Shown here in pieces: positions 15,714-23,133 of a stretch of DNA of 34,458 nucleotides (position 1 is the stretch's first letter; each line of letters begins with the position of its first letter). Below the pieces are notes generated by a model. That model was not told the origin of the DNA. It saw only the letters and a program-made list of their open reading frames with translations, and did not search any database. A program made the position numbers and the translations under genes. Origin of the DNA: Chloroflexota bacterium (lineage in GTDB: Bacteria; Chloroflexota; Anaerolineae; UBA1429); assembly GCA_021372475.1 (NCBI GenBank), contig JAJFUJ010000092.1:1-34458 (forward strand), written 5' to 3'.

Positions 15714-16541
15714 TCAGGCGGCGTAAAGGTAATCGAGTAATTCACGCCATTCGCTGAAATCCGGTACGATGATCTGTGCGCCCGCCTTGATGAGCCGTTC
15801 GCGTTTCCAGCCGTCCAGTTTGCCAGGCTCGCGTTCGTCGCTGGCGACACCAATCGCTATCCCGCCAACTGCGGCCGTGTTTTCGATCTCCACAAAACCA
15901 TCCCCAAAGGTAACCAACGCGCTGCCCTGCAGATGATGGGTATTGAGGATATCGCCGATGACCTTAGCCTTGGAATAAGCTTCCAGGTTATCCAGGGCGC
16001 CATAGATGCCACCCCTGAAGTAATCCGCCAGCCCAAGCGCGGCAGCCTCATCCCGCACATACTCTACGTCAGTGCCGCTGGCCAGATAGCAGACGGTATT
16101 GAGTTGACATAATGCAACGAGAAGCTGCTCCGCTCCGGGCAGCAGAAAATCATTGCGCTGTAATACCCCCTGTTTGAGCCCCGCTACACGGTGTTCGATA
16201 TGCTGCCACAGGCGCTCGATATACATCTGTTTGTATGCCGACGCTTCGAGGGGCTCTGCACCTCGTTCGCGCACCAGGTCGGCCAAGCCCATCATCTGAT
16301 AGATTGTCTGGATGCCGGTAGTCTGGTCGATAAAGCTGGTGATAACGCGTTGCAGTTCTTGCTCTGATTCATGTTGAGGGGTTGCCGATAGGACCTCAAG
16401 CATCAAGGGGCCCATCACTTGCTGCCATCCCTCGCGAATCAGCGAGAGGGTGCCGTCAAAATCGAACAAAGCATGCCGGATGCATCCGCGTGCGACCTGT
16501 TCGTGAATAATCTCGATGCGCGTGTTGGCCAGAAAAACCAC
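15714..16541 (-). CDS. HAD-superfamily phosphohydrolase
   Basis: A 275-residue haloacid dehalogenase-type phosphatase. Motif I is FDFDGTLS (nucleophile and acid aspartates), motif II is YLASGTD, a lysine follows in YSKAKVIGDIL, and motif IV is VTFGDGFVEIENT. The helical cap lies between motifs I and II (about residues 35-135), as in phosphoglycolate-phosphatase-like members. The last 60 residues (GIAIGVASDEREPGKLDGWKRERLIKAGAQIIVPDF) resemble the sugar- or nucleotide-phosphate phosphatases in which the enzyme also scores the unloaded cofactor. Substrate unknown. Two GTG codons compete; the one at 16541 has GAGAGG at the right distance, the one at 16547 overlaps it. It converges with the topoisomerase gene, 15 bases between stops. 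Confidence 0.8.
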   Translation of the reverse strand: MVFLANTRIEIIHEQVARGCIRHALFDFDGTLSLIREGWQQVMGPLMLEVLSATPQHESEQELQRVITSFIDQTTGIQTIYQMMGLADLVRERGAEPLEASAYKQMYIERLWQHIEHRVAGLKQGVLQRNDFLLPGAEQLLVALCQLNTVCYLASGTDVEYVRDEAAALGLADYFRGGIYGALDNLEAYSKAKVIGDILNTHHLQGSALVTFGDGFVEIENTAAVGGIAIGVASDEREPGKLDGWKRERLIKAGAQIIVPDFSEWRELLDYLYAA

Positions 16542-16577
16542 AATCACCTCTCAGTTAGGAACACGGGGGATTTGGCA

Positions 16578-16612
16578 TAAAAAAGGCCACACCTGCACAG
16601 GCGTGGCCTTTT
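16578..16612 (-). terminator. Rho-independent terminator after ugpC
   Basis: Stem of 13 pairs (AAAAGGCCACacC against GGCGTGGCCTTTT, one G-T pair) with a 6-base loop. On the minus strand it ends in TTTTTT, 16 bases after the ugpC stop. The stem is nearly symmetrical, but on the plus strand the T run is only four long. Confidence 0.85.
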
Positions 16613-16627
16613 CGGTCGGCAAAAAAC

Positions 16628-17731
16628 TTAGTAGATTGCCAACTCGGTATCGCGGTCAAAGACGTGCATGTTATCCATATTAATGATTACATTAACGTCC
16701 TGGCCAACGCGTGCCGAGGTGCGCGGATCCACGCGGGCGATAAAGTTCTTGTTGCCGGAAATCAGGTACAGGTAGACTTCGTTACCCATCAATTCGGTTA
16801 CATCAACTTTAGCTGTAACAGTGGCTGGGCGGATGCCTGGAGGAGCAAAGTTCACATCGTGAATATCCTCGGGGCGAACACCCAGAACGACTTGCTTGCC
16901 CGTGTATGCTTCAAGCGCATCAACTGCAGCGCTGTTGCCGACGGGGATCTTGAATGAACCGCCGTCCAAGGCCATATCTTCACGATTGCCGGTGACGGTG
17001 ACATCAAAGAAGTTCATTGCCGGGCTGCCGATGAAACCAGCCACAAAGATGTTGGCGGGCTTGCTGTATAGCGTATGCGGCGTGTCAATCTGCTGCAGAA
17101 TACCATCACGCATTACGGTGATGCGGGTACCCATCGTCATGGCCTCGACCTGGTCGTGCGTCACATAGATGAAAGTAGTCTCGAGGCGCTGATGCAGACG
17201 AGAGAGCTCGGCGCGGGTGGCAACACGCAGTTTGGCGTCCAGGTTAGAGAGCGGCTCATCCATAAGGAACACGGACGGCTCGCGCACGATGGCGCGCCCA
17301 AGGGCGACACGCTGCCTCTGACCACCGGAAAGCTGCTTGGGCTTGCGATCGAGCAGTTCCTCGATACCGAGCATCGCAGCACCTTCACGCACGCGGCGGG
17401 TAACCTCTGACTTGGAGGTTTTGCGTAGCTTTAAGCCGAAGGCCATATTGTCGAACACGCTCATGTGCGGATACAGAGCATAGCTCTGGAACACCATGGC
17501 GATGTCGCGGTCTTTGGGTGCCACATCGTTAACCAAGCGGTCGCCGATAAAGATATTCCCCTCGGTAATTTCCTCAAGACCAGCCAGAAGGCGCAGGGAT
17601 GTGGTCTTGCCGCAGCCGGAAGGGCCTACGAATACCAAGAATTCCTTATCTGCAATCTCGATCGACAGGTCGTTCACGGCAATGACATCGCCAAACCTTT
17701 TGGTGACATGCTCAAAAGTTACACTAGCCAT
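16628..17731 (-). CDS. ugpC: Sugar ABC transporter ATPase (UgpC/MsmK/MalK type)
   Basis: A 367-residue ATPase of the carbohydrate uptake class that energises binding-protein-dependent sugar or glycerol-phosphate transporters at the inner face of the membrane. Walker A GPSGCGKT (36-43), Q-loop in VFQSYALYPHM, signature LSGGQRQR (134-141), Walker B FLMDEPLSNLD (155-165) and H192 are all intact. Residues about 240-367 are the regulatory/TOBE domain (VVLGVRPEDIHDV, then VDVTELMGNEVYLYL). No permease or binding protein lies beside it, so it is probably a shared ATPase like MsmK that serves several sugar transporters elsewhere. Start ATG has a strong AAGGAG four bases... upstream (AAGGAGATCA). It has its own promoter, a long leader and a terminator. 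Confidence 0.92.
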   Translation of the reverse strand: MASVTFEHVTKRFGDVIAVNDLSIEIADKEFLVFVGPSGCGKTTSLRLLAGLEEITEGNIFIGDRLVNDVAPKDRDIAMVFQSYALYPHMSVFDNMAFGLKLRKTSKSEVTRRVREGAAMLGIEELLDRKPKQLSGGQRQRVALGRAIVREPSVFLMDEPLSNLDAKLRVATRAELSRLHQRLETTFIYVTHDQVEAMTMGTRITVMRDGILQQIDTPHTLYSKPANIFVAGFIGSPAMNFFDVTVTGNREDMALDGGSFKIPVGNSAAVDALEAYTGKQVVLGVRPEDIHDVNFAPPGIRPATVTAKVDVTELMGNEVYLYLISGNKNFIARVDPRTSARVGQDVNVIINMDNMHVFDRDTELAIY

Positions 17732-17960
17732 TGATCTCCTTCATAGGTGCAATATTCACAGGATAAGCATAAGCCGGATAATCCGGCAGGATCTGGTTTG
17801 CGCGGAGCAGAACCATTCGGTCAGTGATAATACCACCGGGCATACGCCAAAACCGTCCCCGGCAAACCGCGCGCAGTCAAAAAACAGAACACATTGCGCT
17901 TTGTTCGATAATCCACCTCCTTGTAAGATTGCACACTACGTACATACTACGCTATATGAC
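17732..17960 (-). other. Long structured 5' leader of ugpC
   Basis: About 230 bases lie between the predicted start of transcription and the ugpC ATG. They contain a perfect palindrome GCCGGAT-A-ATCCGGC (17773-17787), a 7-bp pairing between 17795-17801 and 17862-17868 (GGTTTGC/GCAAACC), and an excellent Shine-Dalgarno AAGGAGGTGG (17922-17913 on the minus strand) without a standard start codon at a suitable distance. A GTG overlapping it opens 31 codons (17916 to 17821), but its spacing is wrong. I do not recognise a known riboswitch class. Read as a possible cis-regulatory RNA, low certainty. Confidence 0.4.
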
Positions 17961-17966
17961 GATGCG

Positions 17967-17995
17967 AGTATAACATATGCCAGTTACTACGTCAA
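17967..17995 (-). promoter_or_regulatory. Promoter of ugpC
   Basis: Minus strand: TTGACG (17995-17990), 17-base spacer, TATACT (17972-17967). Close to consensus with ideal spacing. It ends 5 bases before the target duplication of the MITE next to it. Confidence 0.75.
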
Positions 17996-18008
17996 TAGCC
18001 GATGAAGG

Positions 18009-18244
18009 GAGGGTGTTGAAAAAGAGGTTCTTTCCTTATACTTGCCCACTGGGAAACAGGAAGCGTCATTCCGGCGCAGGCCGGAATCCAGTATTGATCT
18101 AATATATAGTGTAATATATCATATCATAACGAAAATAAAAGCAAGACTCGGATGGGTTCCTGCTTGCGCGGGAATGATCTGCGAGTTCGCAACTCTCTTT
18201 CAGACACTGTGGTATCTCCTATTGGATACTTTTTCAACACCCTC
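18009..18244 (+). mobile_element. MITE copy 1 (236 bp) with 16-bp terminal inverted repeats
   Basis: A non-coding element bounded by perfect 16-bp inverted repeats: GAGGGTGTTGAAAAAG at 18009-18024 and its complement at 18229-18244. The 8-bp sequence GATGAAGG occurs directly on both sides (18001-18008 and 18245-18252), as expected of a target-site duplication. Inside lies a second, sub-terminal inverted repeat (CATTCCGG near 18069, matched by GGGAATGATC near 18170) flanking an AT-rich centre. The same element, with about the same length, recurs at 27930-28167. It has no coding capacity, so it would need a transposase in trans. Confidence 0.88.
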
Positions 18245-18258
18245 GATGAAGGAGCAAA

Positions 18259-19752
18259 ATGAGCGTAAAGGTAGTCGTTTGCCTGGATGAGCCAATCGGC
18301 ACGATTCATCCAAATATCTATGGTCATTTTACAGAGCATCTTGGTTCCTGTATCTATGAAGGAATCTGGGTTGGCGAGGATTCCAAGATTGCGAATACCA
18401 TGGGCATTCGCAATGACGTCGTGGCAGCTCTGAAGCGCATCAACCCGCCGATTCTGCGCTGGCCCGGCGGTAATTTTGCCGATGATTATCACTGGCAGGA
18501 TGGCGTCGGGCCTCGGGCAGCGCGCCCGCGCCGGGTCAATATGTGGTGGGATTCGGAGGAGCCAAACCAGTTTGGCACGCATGAGTTTGTGCACTTCTGC
18601 CGCATGATTGGTGCTGAACCCTATTTATGCGGAAATGTAGGCTCAAGCTACCCGCGCGAACTGCGCGACTGGGTCGAGTATTGCAACTATGGGGGCGATA
18701 CTACCTTGGCCAGGCAGCGTGCTGCCAATGGAGCTCCCGAACCGTTTAAGGTGCGTTACTGGGGGGTTGGCAACGAAAACTGGGCGGCCGGCGGCTCATT
18801 TGAGCCGGAGGACTATGCCATCGAATACAAACGTTTTGCCACCTATATGCGCGATTACAGCGCTCCTCTTTACCTGGTGGCATGCGGCGCTTATGGAGAG
18901 GAGCCTTCCTGGACGCAGGGGTTCTTTAGCAAAATGGTCAAAACACCTTTCCGCGATGTGCCGCGGCTGCATGGCTTTGGTGTACACTACTATTGTGGGA
19001 CAGCCGGCACTGCTACCGAATATTCAGAGCAGCAGTGGTATCAATTGCTGGCGGCCGGGTTAAGGGTGGAGAACGTGGTAAATATGCAGCGTGCTGCGAT
19101 GGATTCATACGACCCGCTACGTAAGGTCGGGCTGGTAATCGATGAATGGGGCACCTGGCACCCGCCCATTGAAGGGCGTAACCGCGCTCATCTATGGCAG
19201 CAAAATACGATGCGCGATGCGCTGGTGGCCGCCCTAACTCTGGATGTTTTCAACCGCCACGCGGATAAGGTGGTGATGGCTAATATCGCCCAGACCGTAA
19301 ACGTGCTGCAGGCTCTGATATTAACCGATGGTCCGAAAATGGTTACAACCCCCACCTACCACGTGTATGACCTATATCAGGGGCATCAAGGCGGGCGGGC
19401 GGTGCGTTCATTTTGTGACGCGCCAGCAATCACTTTCCTTGATAAACAGGACAAAAGCGCCAGCCTGCCGGGCGTCGCCGGCTCTGCTTCTGTTAAAAAC
19501 AACATGCTGACCATCAGCCTGGTAAACACTTCAGCCGCTGAGGAAAGTGATCTTGCGATACAGCTTCGTGGTGGCACCTGCAGCGCTGCGGCAGCCAGGA
19601 TTTTAGCGGCCGCGGATATCCATACAATCAACAGCTTCGAACGTCCCGACGCGGTGACGCCACGGGCTATTCAGGTGCATCTAGATGGGAACGAGTTGCA
19701 TCTGCAGGTGCCGGCCGCCTCGGTGGCAGTCATTCGTGTAAAGTTAGTCTAG
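18259..19752 (+). CDS. Alpha-L-arabinofuranosidase (GH51)
   Basis: A 497-residue retaining glycosidase that removes terminal alpha-L-arabinofuranosyl residues from arabinan, arabinoxylan or arabinogalactan oligosaccharides. The N-terminus IHPNIYGHFTEHLGSCIYEGIWVG and ILRWPGGNFADDYHWQDGVGP are typical of GH51. E173 in GVGNENWA is the acid/base and E296 in VIDEWGTW the nucleophile. The (beta/alpha)8 barrel spans about 15-375 and a beta-sandwich follows. Length matches the family (about 500), and absence of a signal peptide indicates a cytoplasmic enzyme acting on imported oligosaccharides. The ribosome-binding site AAGGAG (18249-18254) is part of the MITE target duplication, so everything upstream of it has been displaced by 244 bp. 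Confidence 0.93.
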   Translation: MSVKVVVCLDEPIGTIHPNIYGHFTEHLGSCIYEGIWVGEDSKIANTMGIRNDVVAALKRINPPILRWPGGNFADDYHWQDGVGPRAARPRRVNMWWDSEEPNQFGTHEFVHFCRMIGAEPYLCGNVGSSYPRELRDWVEYCNYGGDTTLARQRAANGAPEPFKVRYWGVGNENWAAGGSFEPEDYAIEYKRFATYMRDYSAPLYLVACGAYGEEPSWTQGFFSKMVKTPFRDVPRLHGFGVHYYCGTAGTATEYSEQQWYQLLAAGLRVENVVNMQRAAMDSYDPLRKVGLVIDEWGTWHPPIEGRNRAHLWQQNTMRDALVAALTLDVFNRHADKVVMANIAQTVNVLQALILTDGPKMVTTPTYHVYDLYQGHQGGRAVRSFCDAPAITFLDKQDKSASLPGVAGSASVKNNMLTISLVNTSAAEESDLAIQLRGGTCSAAAARILAAADIHTINSFERPDAVTPRAIQVHLDGNELHLQVPAASVAVIRVKLV

Positions 19753-19788
19753 ATCTCTCTCGACCCGCCAGTTTAGCACTAAAGGGGT

Positions 19789-20213
19789 ATGATGGATAGT
19801 GTCGTCGCAGTGCAGCAACTCGTCAAAGCATATTCGGATATGGGCAAACTGGCGCTAGACAACCTGAGCTTTGGGATCGGGCGGGAAGAGTTGTTCAGCC
19901 TGTTGAGGTCGCTATCGCCGTGGGGACGTTGATAGTCAACACCAGCAAAACAACCGAGCAAGCCGGAGGCTTGTTTATCCTGACGACCTTCCTGCTGGTG
20001 CCTCTGGGAGGCTGCTGGGTTTTCCTGGAAATTACCCCTAAGGCTTTTCAATCACTCGCTCAGGTGCTACCAACCACCTGGGCGATGCGCAGGTTTATGG
20101 ATGTTATCGCGTGCGGCCAGGGGCCACAGGGGGCTTTGCTCGAAATACTGGTGTTATTAGGGTTTGCAGTGCTATTTTTCATCAGGGGGCTGTGGCGATT
20201 TTGCCTCGAATAA
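19789..20213 (+). pseudogene. Deletion-fused ABC transporter remnant (ATPase start joined to ABC-2 permease end)
   Basis: The first 38 or so codons from ATG 19789 (VVAVQQLVKAYSDMGKLAL, then DNLSFGIGREELFSLL) read like the N-terminus of an ABC-2-type transporter ATPase up to the point where GPNGAGKT should begin. Walker A, signature and Walker B are all missing, and that frame stops at 19932. From about 19905 another frame reads the C-terminus of an ABC-2 permease: TTEQAGGLFILTTFLLVPLGG with a TM helix, the PTTWAMRRFMDVI motif, and a last TM helix LVLLGFAVLFFIRGLW ending at 20213. An ATPase gene normally precedes its permease gene, so one deletion of roughly 1.5-2 kb explains the arrangement. 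No functional transporter can result. Confidence 0.75.
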
Positions 20214-20231
20214 GGTACGCCGTAAGCTGAT

Positions 20232-20260
20232 TTGCGGTTACTCTTCCGCTTGCCTATATT
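20232..20260 (+). promoter_or_regulatory. Promoter of the MFS gene
   Basis: TTGCGG (20232-20237), 17-base spacer, TATATT (20255-20260). Leader of about 87 bases to the TTG start at 20354. Confidence 0.6.
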
Positions 20261-20353
20261 GCTGGCTGGCAGAATAGATGCTGCCGCAGGTTGTTGTGCT
20301 CTCAGATATGCTCGCAGGATAGCTCCACTGCACTTTGCTTCTGGTGAGTCTGG

Positions 20354-21700
20354 TTGAAGCTGATTATCCGCAGAATATGGGTTTACCTAAAGACAGAGCT
20401 GGTGCAGCCGTATCCGGTTAGCGGCTGCACCAGCAGCCAACGTGCGGGCATGAAGTGGATGTGGTGGGATGCAATATTCGCCACCATCAGCGCCTCGTTT
20501 TATGGGGATTTTGTCAACTTATTCCTGCTCGAACTTGGAGCCAGGGACTTTCAGATAGGGTTGCTCTCCTCGATCGCCAGCGCAGCAGCAATTCTTGGAC
20601 CGCTGTTGGGGGCGTGGCTGGTTGAGCGTAGCCACAAACGCAAGCTGTGGGTTCTGGTGGGGCCGGGCGGCGGATTTCGGATAGCTTTCTTTTTCATCGC
20701 AGCGCTTCCGTTCGTTATGCACGGCGCCTCTGCGGTCACTGCCTTCATCGTGTTATATACCCTCCAGTCGTTTGCCTCCTCACTCGGTATGCCGGCCTGG
20801 AATTCGCTTTTCGCGGATGTTGTGCCAATCCATGTGCGCGGGCGTTACCTGGGCAGTTCACTAACAATGTCTTTTGTCGCCAGACTCGCTATAGTGCCCA
20901 TAGCAGGCGTTCTTGTACAGTCGGTAGGCGGCTTGCGAGGATACCAGTTAGTGTGGTTGCTGGCTGGGTTGACCGGCTTTATCGCCACCACGTTTTATGC
21001 GCGCATTCCGGAGCCGCCGAGCCAGGAGGTAGCTTCTGAAGGTGCATTTGGTTCACTTCTGGGCAGCCTAAGAGTTTTCGCGCACGACTCCCGTTTTCTG
21101 CAGTACTGCGTGGTTACCTTCGTTTGGAATTTCGGGATTCAACTGGCCGGCCCCTACTTTAGCGTTTATCAGGTTCAGATACTCGGATTTTCAGTGGACA
21201 CGATTGCCTTTATCCTGACAATTGCTTCCATAGTAGCTGCTATTGTGGTGCGGATTGCAGGCGAGTTGGTTGACCGCTTTGGCGCCGTCAAGCTGATGGG
21301 AGTCTCGATGGTGCTTGTGCCCATCATCCCTGTGCTCTGGCTGTTGGGGCGGACGCCATTGCAGATAACGGTGATTCAATGCATTGCAGAGGTGGCTTGG
21401 GCCGGCTTTCGTGTAGCAAGCACCCCGCTCCTGCTTTTGTTGGCGCCAACAGAGCAGCGCTCACGCTATATTGCCGCAAACAACATTATCGCCAGCCTGG
21501 CATTGGTGCTGGGGCCTCTGCCTGCTGGTTGGCTATACTCCCGCTACGGCTTTCATACCAACTTGGTGGTTTCAGCAGGTGGTCGCGCGCTGGCAGCCGT
21601 TCTGTTTATCCTGCTGGTGACCCTTGGCAGCATGCGTCATATGACTGGTAAATCTACGGGACCTCTGCCGCAACAAGACCCTGGTATGCCAGATGCCTAA
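20354..21700 (+). CDS. Major facilitator superfamily transporter
   Basis: A 448-residue membrane protein with about 12 hydrophobic segments. The N-terminal half has the MFS loop-2 region (LGPLLGAWLVERSHKRKLWVL) after TM2, and the second half repeats it as VVRIAGELVDRFGAVKLMGV; SLFADVVPIHVRGRYLGS is the loop between TM4 and TM5. Substrate is not evident; the position after an arabinofuranosidase makes a sugar plausible. I start at TTG 20354, with GGTGAG 6 bases upstream, because PYPVSGCTSSQRAG before the first TM resembles the N-terminal tail of related carriers. ATG 20450 is the alternative. A 13-bp perfect inverted repeat lies inside this early part. Confidence 0.82.
   Translation: MKLIIRRIWVYLKTELVQPYPVSGCTSSQRAGMKWMWWDAIFATISASFYGDFVNLFLLELGARDFQIGLLSSIASAAAILGPLLGAWLVERSHKRKLWVLVGPGGGFRIAFFFIAALPFVMHGASAVTAFIVLYTLQSFASSLGMPAWNSLFADVVPIHVRGRYLGSSLTMSFVARLAIVPIAGVLVQSVGGLRGYQLVWLLAGLTGFIATTFYARIPEPPSQEVASEGAFGSLLGSLRVFAHDSRFLQYCVVTFVWNFGIQLAGPYFSVYQVQILGFSVDTIAFILTIASIVAAIVVRIAGELVDRFGAVKLMGVSMVLVPIIPVLWLLGRTPLQITVIQCIAEVAWAGFRVASTPLLLLLAPTEQRSRYIAANNIIASLALVLGPLPAGWLYSRYGFHTNLVVSAGGRALAAVLFILLVTLGSMRHMTGKSTGPLPQQDPGMPDA
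20398..20434. repeat. 13-bp perfect inverted repeat near the MFS start
   Basis: GCTGGTGCAGCCG (20398-20410), an 11-base loop, and CGGCTGCACCAGC (20422-20434). No T run follows, so it is not a standard terminator. If the carrier starts at TTG 20354 it is codons 16-27; if it starts at ATG 20450 it is in the leader, 15 bases before the start. Confidence 0.7.
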
Positions 21701-21762
21701 GGCAGCCTAGTACAAAGTTGCGCGACCCGAGGGGGAGAGGAGCGACTACCTTATGCCCAACA

Positions 21763-22557
21763 CTAAACTGTCAACTGCAGACCATCATATGCAAAGTGTA
21801 CATTTGTCGGCAGATTAGGTTCCTCCAGCGCGTAATCGATATCATGGGTCATGTGGGTAAATAGAGCTAATTGGGGAGCAAGCAATTCGGCATAATGCAA
21901 GCTTTCGCTTAACGACAAGTGGCTGGAGTGCGGACGTTCGCGCAGGCAATTGATGATAAGCAAGTCCAGTCCCTGCAGCATATCGAGCGCGGCTGCCGGG
22001 ATGGTGTGCACATCAGGGATGTAGGCAGTGTTATCAATGCGATACCCCAGGCAGCCCTGCAAAGGACCGTGTTCAACGTGAATCGGGTAAATATCATGGC
22101 CTGCCAGGGTGAAGCGGGTAGAGACAACATGCGGTGCAAGAATAGGGATGCCCCCGCCGACAAAGGTGGGCGGGTCAAACACGTAACCAAAGCTGCTGCG
22201 CAGCGTGTGCATGGTCTCAGGTGAAGCGTAAACCGGCAGCGGTGGTTCATCGCGGTGTGTGTAAGAACGTGTATCTGGGAGACCGAATATATGGTCGGCG
22301 TGGCCGTGTGTATACAGCACCGCGTCTAAGCGCGTGACGTGAGCGCGCAGCATCTGCTCACGAAAGTCCTGGGAAGTGTCGATCAGCACCTCATACTGCT
22401 GCAGTTCCAGTAATATAGAGCTGCGCATTCGGCGGTAGCGAGGATCATGCTCGGCTTTTAGGCACACCTGGTGCGGACAGCGTTGATATTGCTGGCGCAT
22501 ACAGTCGATACTGGGCACACCGTGCGATGTGCCAGTTCCAAGGAAAGTGATTTTCAT
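21763..22557 (-). CDS. PhnP-like metallo-beta-lactamase-fold hydrolase
   Basis: A 264-residue hydrolase beginning MKITFLGTGTSHGVPSIDC, the start shared by PhnP and related cyclic phosphodiesterases. The metal motif is THGHADH (83-89: H84, H86, D88, H89), and later ligands are probably the histidine in HVEHGPLQG and that in TYIPD/HMTHD near the C-terminus. A cysteine group (C19, C27, C32) followed by DPRYRRMRSS matches the structural zinc loop of PhnP, although the spacing is expanded. PhnP opens cyclic ribose phosphate in phosphonate breakdown, but no other phn gene is present, so a general phosphodiesterase role is safer. Start ATG with AAGG 5 bases upstream; divergent from the nitroreductase. 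Confidence 0.83.
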   Translation of the reverse strand: MKITFLGTGTSHGVPSIDCMRQQYQRCPHQVCLKAEHDPRYRRMRSSILLELQQYEVLIDTSQDFREQMLRAHVTRLDAVLYTHGHADHIFGLPDTRSYTHRDEPPLPVYASPETMHTLRSSFGYVFDPPTFVGGGIPILAPHVVSTRFTLAGHDIYPIHVEHGPLQGCLGYRIDNTAYIPDVHTIPAAALDMLQGLDLLIINCLRERPHSSHLSLSESLHYAELLAPQLALFTHMTHDIDYALEEPNLPTNVHFAYDGLQLTV

Positions 22558-22620
22558 CTAGCCTTGTCTTCATTCATAAAATATAGTAAAAACAACCTAT
22601 CCGATATGGGGAGGTGCGAA

Positions 22621-23133
22621 GTGGATTATAGCCAACTTTTCGAGCAGCGCTACAGCGTGCGTGCCTATGAAAGGCGCGAGGTAGAACCAGATAAGCTGCG
22701 CCGCGTTTTGGAGGCATTTATTATTGCTCCTACGGCAGCCAACCGCCAACCGATTGGCCTAGTGATTATGCAGACAAAGGGACATGAAGCAGATTTGAAG
22801 CGCGTTTACGCTGCGGATTGGTTCACCAGCCAAGCGCCGTATGTTTTGGTTGGCTGCACCCTGCCTGATAAAGCCTGGGTTCGCCGTGATGGGCGCAACT
22901 ATGCCGACGTGGATATCGCGATTGCTTTTGACCATCTGGTGATGGCTGCTACTGGCGAAGGGTTGGGCACTTGCTGGGTCGGAGCCTTTGATCCGGCGGC
23001 TGCTCGCGAAGTCTTTCAATTACCGGAGGGAGTCGAACCGATCGTGATGACGCCGTTAGGATATTCGGCTGATTCGCCGCGCCCTAAACTGCGTAAAAAG
23101 TTCGAGCAGCTTATTCACCAGGGGCGGTGGTAG
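22621..23133 (+). CDS. Nitroreductase-family FMN oxidoreductase
   Basis: A 170-residue flavoprotein of the nitroreductase superfamily. The FMN-phosphate motif RYSVRAYERREVEPDKL (R10, S12, R14) starts the protein; PTAANRQP is the second FMN contact; MAATGEGLGTCWVGAFDP and VMTPLGYSADSPRPKLRKKFEQLIH are the conserved later segments. Such enzymes are homodimers reducing nitro groups, quinones or flavins with NAD(P)H. At 170 residues it is a short, minimal member. The frame is open well upstream, but GTG 22621 has a near-perfect GGGGAGG (22608-22614) at 6 bases and starts the conserved region, so I use it. Its last 23 bases overlap the 3' end of selB on the other strand. Confidence 0.87.
   Translation: MDYSQLFEQRYSVRAYERREVEPDKLRRVLEAFIIAPTAANRQPIGLVIMQTKGHEADLKRVYAADWFTSQAPYVLVGCTLPDKAWVRRDGRNYADVDIAIAFDHLVMAATGEGLGTCWVGAFDPAAAREVFQLPEGVEPIVMTPLGYSADSPRPKLRKKFEQLIHQGRW

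Noticed and set aside
22471-22620. 50-residue N-terminal extension of the nitroreductase
   Set aside because: The frame is open but overlaps the divergent PhnP-like gene; GTG 22621 has a strong GGGGAGG and begins the conserved domain.
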